Shown here in pieces: positions 43,001 through 53,700 of a stretch of DNA of 64,000 nt. The notes beneath the pieces were generated by a model. It did not search any database and had not been told where the DNA came from. It worked only from the letters and a program-made list of their open reading frames with translations. How positions within the stretch are numbered: the stretch's first letter is position 1; every line of letters starts with the position of its first letter. Source of the DNA: Chaenocephalus aceratus (Eukaryota; Chordata; Actinopteri; Perciformes; Channichthyidae); the NCBI GenBank assembly GCA_023974075.1, contig CM043807.1, positions 7,396,773-7,460,772 on the forward strand. Reading direction: 5' to 3'. The position numbers and the translations under genes were made by a program.

Positions 43001-46000
43001 TCTTCTCACTATACACTTTCACCAGTGCAAAAAAAAGGTGCACATATGACTAATGTGAATACAATGGGAATGGAAAAAAAAGCATCATAGCATTATTAAA
43101 GCATGATGCTATTAGCATGATTTCTCTAATGCTTGCCTGAATGGGAATGAGCCGAACAAGTTGCCTAGACCAACTCTTCAATGATTTACAGGCAAAGAAA
43201 CAATTCCATAGCATTACTTTTAATACTTTCTCTGTCTGGTTTTTTTAAACAGGACGACTCTTAAGTCCCAAGAGACTGTGACTTTAGGATGTTAAGCATT
43301 CATAAGAAAGCTCACACTACATGGAGTGTGTGAATAAACTGTGAACTGTTTTGCTGGTGAGGAGCCCTGAACCTGACCTGAACGTATCATGAGGAAGGAC
43401 TTCTTTCCACAAAGAGACACTCACCCATGCCCAACAACATACCAAAGTTCAAATCTGCTATGAGGGCTTATATCCTTAGTAGAGCTCTGTAGAAAACCAG
43501 GCACAGCTGTTTAAATATGATATGTTTCCTCGTTTCCAGGTTATTTTCATTCTTCACCTTTTTCACTGTTAATGCCAGTCTAGCCTTTAACTTACTCAAC
43601 TTGTCTACAACTCCTAATTTTTATTAAGACAAATATTTCTTTGTAACAAATACATATCACATTAGATGAAACTGAACATTATATTTCCTTTTGAAAAGTT
43701 GTACTTACATTTTATTTATTGAAATATGGATAATCTTGTGTTTTTACCTTACCAAATATCTTTGAGTATCAATGATATTATTTAGAATGTAGTGTTACTA
43801 TAAGCATATGTGGAACTAACGCTTTTTTTCACTGGTGAAATGTTTCTCTGTTATTACATTGTTTTGCTGTTTAACCTCTCTGTGCATGTATCCTTAGTAA
43901 AATTGTTAAAATAACCTAAGCAATTCTGTGTCTTTCTTTCTTATACACCCACACACATACAGCAAAGCACACATACAGCTGTTTGCTAGGAAGCTTTACA
44001 ATAATTGTGATAAATGTTTCATGAGAAGTTTTGGGGGTCTTGATAGGTGCATAGGTCCCAATCAGGGTGAAGAAAAGCGCTCCCTGGCCCGACTCCATGG
44101 TAAGTGCCTCCTTTGTAGAAGACAGATTGATAATAATCAAAATGGCAGTAAAAAAACATTTTATTTTTTTTGTAGGTGTTTATGCCAGGTGCCCCAGGTG
44201 GAAGAACTCGTTTCTTGGAGGCACACAAGTAATTCAGTCTTAAAAAATTCAAACTTAATGCATGTGACTCAGATTGCATCTAATAAATAAAAGAATGAAG
44301 ATTGACACCTTATTTTATTTTCAGCATCTGTCCTCTGGAGCTCAAGGTTTATAACAGCTGGAATGTAAGTTATCATGGATTTCAAATGAGAAATCCAAAC
44401 CAAGACACTGAGACTTATAAACATGTTAACTTGTGTTATTATTAAATGTTGTTCTCTTGCAGAAGAAGCAAGAAGACTCTGACCTTCAAACACTTAGCAG
44501 GAAGCAGAGGCAAGAACGAAGGGAGAGACAGCGATTACAGCGATGCAGAAACCCAAGGGGGAGGAAAGGAAGAAGCTGAAGAAGTGGAGGAGTGGGAAAC
44601 AGAACAACACAAAGTGATAGAGACAGATCGATTTACAGAACCAGACCCTGATCCCGTCTATGAGGAGGAGAGGAGTGGAGACTACGACTGGGAGACAGAG
44701 GAGGACGTAGATCGAGAGAGAGGAGGAAAGGAGGATGAAGACTCGAGGAGAGAGGAGAGGAGGAGAGAGAGAGAGAGGAGGAAGAGGGGAGAGAGGAGAG
44801 AGAGAAGGAAAGGATGGAGATGGAGAGAGAACGGGAGCTTGAGAGAAAGGGAGGCAGAGATGGAAGTAGAGAAAGAAAATGTGGAGAGGGAGAGAGAAAT
44901 AATGGAGAGGGAGAAAGAGTTGGAGAGGGGGAGGACAGAGCAGGAGGGGGAGGAAGACTTGGAGAGGGCGAGGGAGGAGTGGGAGAGGAGGAGGGCGGAG
45001 ATCGAGAGGGGGAGAGTGGGGGGTTATGATGAAGAAACTGGACAGCCGTACCCATACCCCCCAGAGTCTTTCCACCTGAAGGTAACACACCCTTCAATGT
45101 AACATACTCAACTTGTGTTATGCACATTTAGAAATATGCAGGATGAACACCACTTTGATTATGCAATGCTTTTCATTTCTTATGCAATAGGGACGCAGGT
45201 GAGAACGGATCACCAGGACGGAAGGTAACGGAAGACTTTTTAAAATGAAGACATAACAATAATAAACATGGTTATCATTGAAGCGCTAAAGACACAATGA
45301 GAAATGTTACATCATGACGAAAAACATTTACTCATATAAAGCCTGATGTTTATGGAAATCATTTATTTGTGGTCAAACCACCTTTTCATAACATCAATGA
45401 TAGGAACTGAGGTTATACTTAAAAAAATACAACATGTGAATAGCCAAAAAGAATGAAAAAGCAAAAAATGGCTCTGGCAAGGAAAAGGGTTAGCAACATA
45501 AAAACTAAAGCATAAGTGCATTTTGGAAAAACTGATGTAAAGGGTCAGTTACCCAAAACGATATTTATGTCACAATCAACCATGCTAACAGCTGAGTGAG
45601 GTACATACAGAGGTTAGAGGTCAGAGACAGCACACACAGTTACGTCTGGTGGGAAAGTACTTTATGAAACCCAGAGATGGACATATCAAATCACAGCTGT
45701 CTGCATGGACTCCACTAGAAGTGAGCAAGAACAAATTGTAAGGGAAACTTCTGCAGCAATGGAGAGTCAGGACTCAGAGAGACACGAGGAGAGTCGGAGC
45801 TTTGATGTCAAACACTGATGTTTATTAACAAGTATCGGCCGGAGAATTCACATCACAAGTCCCAGCAGCCAGAGATTCTGACCAGTCTCTCTCCTCTCGT
45901 ATAGACCTTTTAACTGGTTTACAGAGAGTTATCCACATATTGGGGGATGGTGCGTAAACACTGGGAACACTGGAGATATCCCCGACACCTGGACTGCATT

Positions 46001-49000
46001 AGCACATTCCTTACGGGAGATAACAGACTTAGGGTCGGTCGTAAACGTCCCCACACAGAAAGGTTAAATATCTTAAGAGTAAGAAAGAATTATTCTCTCA
46101 CACAAATGTTTTGTAATTTGGGTGAACTCACTCTTTAAATCCAAACCCATCCCTTCCAGGATTTCCTGAGTCACTGATATCAGCTCACTGATTAAACAAA
46201 TACGAAGCAGCATTATCATTATCTTTAGATCCCAGAGGGAAAATGACAGTCACCACAACATGTGCCTCCACTTCATGAATATATAACTGCAGCTACCCCC
46301 AGCTACCCACAGTGCATCAGTCAATGGGAGAGCGGGGGAGAACTCCTCTCCCGTCTCGCCTGTCAGTAAAACCAGTCGAGTCCCGTCCTTTGATGTGACA
46401 CTCTGCTCTATTTCTGTTTGACTGGGAGACGGTATTAAAGCAGACATTCATTATTCCCTTGTTAAACATGCCGAAGAGGCTGCTTATTCTTGTGTCTTTT
46501 TATTTATGTATTCAATTGAAATTCATCTGAGTTTGTTTATTTTGGCTCATGGAAAAGAAAGTTCTGAGGATCTCTTTCTAACTCTTTGTGTCCCCACTTT
46601 TCAGGGGGAAATTGGTGAAGGAGGACAAAAGGTAAATATTTATAAACTGTTCAATATTAAGTTTTGAAAGTGTTATATTTTTAAATGAAAGACATTGCTG
46701 AACGATGTTCCAATGACGTTTGTGTGTGTGTTTAGGGCGAGCCAGGTATCGGCCACAGGGGTCCAGAAGGCCAGGCTGGTCCTCCGGGACTTAAGGTAAC
46801 ATTTCAAGACAAATAAAACCTTGCAAACTTCATTTTTAAATTCCCCTCTAAATCAATGAATCCTCCGCAAGTCTTCTATCACATTCTCGTTAATTGATTT
46901 GCTTCTGTTGGCAAGTTTTAATTAGCAAATGTAATTGTCTCAGTGACTCATTCACTCGTATCAAATGGTGTTTGAGCATTACATGGATGGAAGGAAGGAA
47001 GACATTTATTTGAAAGCAAAGAGTCAAAAGTAACAGAAGAGCTGAATAATAACATCAAAGACGTGAGCTTAATTGTGTGATTGTCTCCAACATTTTAAAT
47101 TGTCTTTCTTACTTTTCCTCTCTTAATCTTAGGGTGAACCAGGTGAGCCGGGGCCTCCGGGTGCCCAGGGCATCCAGGGTATCCGTGGTCACACAGGCAT
47201 GCAGGGCTCCCAGGGGCTTAGGGCTGCTCAAGGGGACCCAGGAGACCCAGGCAGAGAGGTGCAGCATACCTTATCAGTGTATACGCTACTTCTTCCGCTC
47301 CTTTGGATGAAGGCAGTGGAAGCCTGTGCATATGAGTGGAATTGTTGTGGATTAATGCTAAAATGGGTTGTAAAGAATAATCAAATGTTTTCTGTGTGAA
47401 CGCAGGGGGAACGGGGAAAAAGGGGAAAGAATGGATCGCCTGGATCTCCTGGAACCCGAGGAGCAGCAGGTGCTCAAGTAAGAAATATAAAAGAACAAAA
47501 TGAGCTTCACAAAATACTCGTCTGTAGATTGGTATTTCTCATGATTTCTCAGTGACACTTTATCTGATTCATTGTCCACTGGAAATAACCTTTAATGATA
47601 TCTTTTTGGCTACCGCTGCCCCTCTTTAATGAAGGGTTCTCCTGGGATTCCTGGAGTAAAAGGAGAAAAGGTAGCTTATATATGATAGTAGCATCAATTA
47701 TTTTTTCTTTGGCCATGATTCCTAGATTATACTTCAACTGGTATTGTCGTTTTATCGTTGAGTCATGACTTTATCTTCCTCCAGGCCACCAGTGCTCCTG
47801 GAGAGCCCGGGGCCGGGGGCTGGGAGGCTTCTCAGGCCGGGAAGGTGAGTTCAGTTCAGCTTCATCACAGGAGACCCTTGTGAGAAGAAAAGCCTGTCCA
47901 GAAACAGACACCAGAAACAAACACCAGACAAACGTTATTAAGCAAATTCCTGTCATGTTAGTGGATTAAGAAAAAGACGTAACCCATTTCTTTTCTTTTC
48001 AGGGTGAAAAGGGTCCTATAGGCAATAAAGGATCGTCTGGAAATGTAGTAAGTCACTTTTTTAAAGCCACCAAGTGTCCTGCTTTTATTTAAAAACTGTT
48101 ACAGGTTTCACTTGTGTATATTTAAAGATACTTTGTGTCTTCTTTTTAGGGTCCAAAGGGTTTGCGTGGCAGCAAAGGTGGACAGGTGAGCTGTTATTTC
48201 ACATAAATTATCACAATATTGTTATATATTTAAATGTATCTTTTCATTTGGTTCCTTCACTTAACTCACCAACATAATTAATCATACGATAACGCTGCAA
48301 TACTTTAATGATTGATGTCAACTTGGAGTCAGCAAACAAGACTTCAGAAAATAAATATGTATTCTCTACTCAAGAGTCACAAATAATGTCTAACCCCTTG
48401 TCCTGTTGCGCATAACAATCATCCATGATATTGTATCAGATGGATTACATTGTATTGTGAATGGTTTTAATCAAATAAAATGCAACACTAAAGCAGCAAC
48501 AGGTATAAAGTATTACGAGTACTTTATCAACAGCTAGAATGGCAATAACAACATTTTGTTTGCAGGGTGACTTTGGACTGCCTGGAGTGAGAGGAGAAAG
48601 GGTATGATGTGTTCCTTTTTATTACTTCCCCTGCACTTTTCCCCCCCTGCACTACACTCTTTCACAATTTAATATCTTCCTACAGGGGAGTGTACTTCAA
48701 ATCCAAGGACCCCGTGGATTTAAGGGTTCCAAAGGAGAGGCGGTAATATCCTTTAATATATTTGCCATCAGAATTACTGTAGAAGGAATTCATGTAAGAA
48801 AAATACTACGATTATTTTCTTTTTCAGGGTGAGCGTGGTCCACCAGGTTTCGATGGAGATAAAGGAGAAAAGGGTGAGGACGGTCCTCCTGGAGTCAAGG
48901 TAATAAATCCTGCTGTCAAATATGTAAACAACAATAGTAGTAGAAATGCGATTCAAAATACTGATCACGGTGGTGCCTCTAATAGACAATGATCAGTCTT

Positions 49001-50720
49001 CTTCATACTTGTATTTGTAATTAAGGGGACTGCAAAAAATCCTTATCATGGAAACCATTTGTTTTTGTTTAAAGGGCATAAAGGGTGATGCAGGAACTAA
49101 GGGGGCATTGGGACGTTTTGGAGCACGAGGACCAGTAGGCCAGAAGGTAAATAAAGGTTTATTTTCATATTGTTACACCACATGTATGTAAGTTCTGTGT
49201 GTAAAGTTATCTCATTTCCCCCCAGGGAGATTCAGGAGAGCCTGGAATAAATGGAGAAATGGTAGAGCTACAAAACATTTTTAAGGGCCACATTTGAGTT
49301 TGAACACACGCAGTAATACCCATGGTTGTGATTTAAGGGTTTCAATGGGGATCATGGAGTGGATGGGGCCAAGGGGGACAAAGGAGACATAGGACTGTTC
49401 GGCCACAAGGGAAATCAGGTACATTGAAAATCAATATTCAACCAATCATGATCCTTTATATCGTATCATGTGAATGTGTGTTTGATTATGTTCTCAGGGT
49501 GATGCAGGAGAACCAGGCGTACCGGGAAACATAGGGGAGAATGGAGAAAAGGTTAAGGCAGATTTCTCTTTTTCACAGTTGTCCCACTCATTGTTTATTT
49601 TTTCATTTGCCATGTGCCATAATTGCATGTGAAATATGTTTTTGTTACAGGGTTTCAGAGGTCTCCCGGGACGCATTGGGAGTCCAGGCCTTGATGGAGA
49701 ACAGGTTAGTAATGAACTAGCATCTTAGACGAATGCAAAGTTATACATCATCTTTCAGTAATCTAAATAACTCTGTGTATGCAGGGAGATTTGGGGTTAC
49801 ACGGCACGCCTGGTATACCTGGGCTGAATGGACTCACAGGACGCAAGGTGAACATTCAACGTTGCAAATATGTATCTTTCTCTCCTCTATAAACGTATGC
49901 AAACTCGCTGTTCCTATCATGTGACCTCACTTTAGGGTGATAAGGGACAAGGAGGCGTCAATGGTGTTGATGGTGAATCAGGAGTGAAAGGAGAAAAGGT
50001 CAGTACATTAACATCACTGCTAACTATCAAGCTAATTTCACCACTGATCATTTGCCGGATTTATTTTCTCCTGTGTGTGTTAATGATTCTGTTGCTGCAT
50101 GAAGGGTGCAGCAGGTTTCCCAGGATTCCCAGGGTTTAAGGGGTCGGAAGGGAAAACAGGAATGGACGGAGGTGAGGGAATGCCAGGACACCCCGGACCG
50201 CGCGGGGGAACAGGGCGGAGGGTACGGTATTCCTCCGTGTGTTGAGGAAATATAAAATAAATCATTCAATTTTAGACTATTATGTGAACATGGTGACGAG
50301 ATGAGTGTGGCTACAGTCTTCACCATATCTGCGTCTTGTTAGCATGTACTGCAGCAGTGGATACAGTACAGACATGTCTTAAAGTAAAACACACACACAC
50401 AGGCCTATTTCCGTCTGCAGCTTTCATGCTTTCAGCTACAATTAGCAGACTTTCAGTGTTGACAGAGAGTCTGGAAACCTTTAATGAGAATATTCTGAGG
50501 AGTGACCTAATCAGTCTGTCTGTCCTGCCGCTGTGTGTCTACTTGTTAACACAGAGGTTTAGTATGAAATACTGTCCAAACTCACAATGTGGTTTCTCTG
50601 GACGCACTTTGGCTTCTGTCTAACAGGGGGAGAGGGGCAGAAGGGGCAGAGTGAAGACGTGTCAGAGAGGAGCCCCTGGGACAACAGGACTCAGAGGAGA
50701 GAGTGTGAGAGTCCTGCATG

Positions 50721-50753
<33 letters not shown>

Positions 50754-53700
50754 AAAAACAGAAGTGAAGATATTGACGTCTTGGCATAGGCGGCGCGTGA
50801 GGCTCAGGTTTGAGAAGGCTAAATACTTTTTTTTTACCTGACGCTGCCCGCCCCCGGCGTCTATAGAAAAGAGATCAACTCAGTGAAAGCACCGCCTGCT
50901 GACCAATCAGAGCTCTGTGTGCGGAGTTTAAATCTATCAAGTCATATTACAGGATAAAGGAAATACAGTTTAAAACTGCCGTATGCAGAGAAGACGCCGA
51001 CGTGTCGCCCTTATCATTCATATCACACTGATATCACATCATCAATCAGATCATCGATCTCACATCGATATCACAATATTTCCTTATCTGAGTCAGCTTC
51101 TCGAGCCGTATCTGGCCGTGCAACACTTACAGTGTCACATAGGAGGCCTACTGTATGCAGAAGTATTATTTTAAGCAACACATTAGGTTGACGAAACACT
51201 CAACTCAAATGTAATTAAAGTCCGATCCACTCGTGTCTATGGGGCAGTGATATCATAAACCTGTTAATGTAGCCTACGCATTCAAACACTCGGTAGTTTA
51301 TTTATTTCTTAACCAGTTGTTCTATATTCACCTTGCAGGTGCAGCTATGTGGCTCGTATCCTGGATTATATGTTTAAGTCATAGATGTTTAAAGTTCATA
51401 TTTGTCTAATATTAGTTTACTTTTCATTAATGAAGTGTGACGCTGCGCTGTCAGTACACTTGTCCCTGTTTGTGATTGGTCAAATGTAGCTAACCCCGCC
51501 CCTTTCACGTGAACGCGCTCTCAGCTGGAGAGAGAAACCCTGGCTTGATTTACCGAGTTGATAACCAGCGTCGTAGGACCGCTTAGCGAGATCTCGTTTG
51601 TTAGGGTTAGTTAAGATAACTCAAACATATCCAGGGTCTGTTGAACTGGCTTCGTAGTACAGTTTACTGGTGGCTGCATAGCAGCGCTAATGTCAAAGAC
51701 ACAAACATTATATTTTTATTTTACCAGGATGCAGTGACACAAATATTTGGGAAGGCTTAGCCTTCCCTAGCCTACAGTACCCGCCGCCCCTGGGTCTTGG
51801 TAAAATAAAAATATCGATAGAATGTAAATAACGTTTTGAAAATGTGTTGTTTCTTTAGGGTACACTGGGCATTGAAGGAGGAAAAGGGGAGAAGGGGGAG
51901 CCTGGACTCTCGGTACGTGTTTATCACAAGTACACACGTTTAAACATATTTACTGTATATAGAGAGCTAGTCAAATTAGTAACTAAATAAATGAATATGT
52001 TCTGTCTTTGTATCAAGGCTGAAGAATTGAAGGAGATAGTCACTCAGGAGGTGGTAGAGAAGTGCGGTAAGATTCAGTTTGTCATATTATTCACTTAGAC
52101 ATCTTGAACCTTTTCCGTTTGCTTATACATTGAACCGAGACGGAATACACGTGTGACTCTTGACAGGCCTACATATTGTGTGTGTTGTGTGTGTGTGTGT
52201 GTGTGTGGTTGTTTGTTGTAGAGCTCTCACGGCGGCAGCATGGCACCGTGTGTGTTTAGCCATCTGGTATGTTCTCTCAGAGGAACACACGCCATGATGC
52301 CGGCCACAGTGGAGCCATTCACAAACACGAGACTGGCATTAAGTGGGACGCCTCACCAAGAATCCAACACACTAAATACTTAAAGGACAATTCTGCCGAT
52401 TGCAAACTTTTTTCATGCAGGATCTGAAAATATAGCTAGATCAGTATTTGAAACGTTGTATTTCCTAAATAACACAGAATATCAGACCACGCATGTTCTA
52501 GTTGCTCGCTAGCTAATAGCTGGTTATTTAAACTACACGTCTCAATCTATTTGGGAAAAAGATACGTTCCCATAACTTTGTTAAACAGCAACGCTTTGAT
52601 AATCTGCAAGTAGAAAGAGTTTAGTAGTCCAGAGTTATGTCAAGTTTAAAATGATAAATAAAAAGGTCTGAATGTCAGATGGTGTGTATATTGTTTGTAC
52701 AGGATTGGAATACAAGTTCATGGTGAAGTCTGTGGATCCAGATGGAACCAGCGCAGTGACTGAGAATAAAAAACATCCGGTTGATGTAGTGACACCCGTC
52801 AGCCCGGACCTCCCTGAAGAAGGGGTGGAGGAGGGAGGGGGAGCCACACCGAGAGAAGTGACCACTGCTGCCCCTGTGCTGCTACCAAACGGCACTGGTA
52901 ATTATAATGATTTCTGTAGTGCACATGCCGCGTCTGAGCCCACGGGCCGGACACACAGATGCCTGAGACATCATCATTTCTGAAAGGGCTCAGATGTCCA
53001 TGACACATTTATAGAGTGTGACCAAATGTGTGTTCCAGCTAAATGGTTACATGTGTCATACTATTGTGTACCAGCTGCGATGTAGGCATTTGTATAGTGT
53101 GTTGGTTGAGACTGTAGGGACTTTGAAACAGTAATAATGTAATCAGATAACTTTTTAACCATTGATTCTGTCAAGGTCACTTGGAGTCACAAATGGAGTT
53201 AAAAGGCCAAGATCACGAAGACAAAAAGGCAACACAAATTGAGGTTCAACATGAAGCTTATTATATACATCGAACACAGCTCCAGGGAAAGAACAGCTTT
53301 CTGCAACCCAATTTGTTTCCATTGTTGCTTCAGGTGAACATAACCAGAAGACTAATCAAAGACCAAGCTTGTCATTGCCCAATGTCCATTATTCATAACT
53401 TATAATCATTTGCTGGAAAACAGTTAGCTCATTGTGTGTAAGGAAGTATGGATTTGCTCAAGCCCAGTATGTCACTTTGTAATGTGGCGTCTTCAAAGGA
53501 GTAAATGGAAATGTGTCCCTGTTTTTGTATTTTTGCAGGATATGATTTGTGAATTGTAATTCCTTCAAACAAAGATGCACAGAAAGTTCGCACAAGAACA
53601 GAAATATGTACAACGAATGTTCCATGTAGATCAAATACACACACAACTGGCGCTCAATAGATGTTGTTGAGTCAAAGTGGTTCCTTCTTTCGGCCCCTGA

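Noticed and set aside
44494..45127. Long minus-strand open frames rich in Ser, Pro and Leu opposite the Glu/Arg exon
   Set aside because: They are the complement of a polypurine tract with no stop codons by composition. The plus frame joins collagen exons by phase.
53176..53333. Open frame ([17 protein letters not shown]...) after an AAG acceptor and before a GTGAAC donor
   Set aside because: It starts in the right phase but ends in phase 0, while the following exon and the Kunitz exon need phase 1. The path 52897-53755-54489 is frame-consistent without it.
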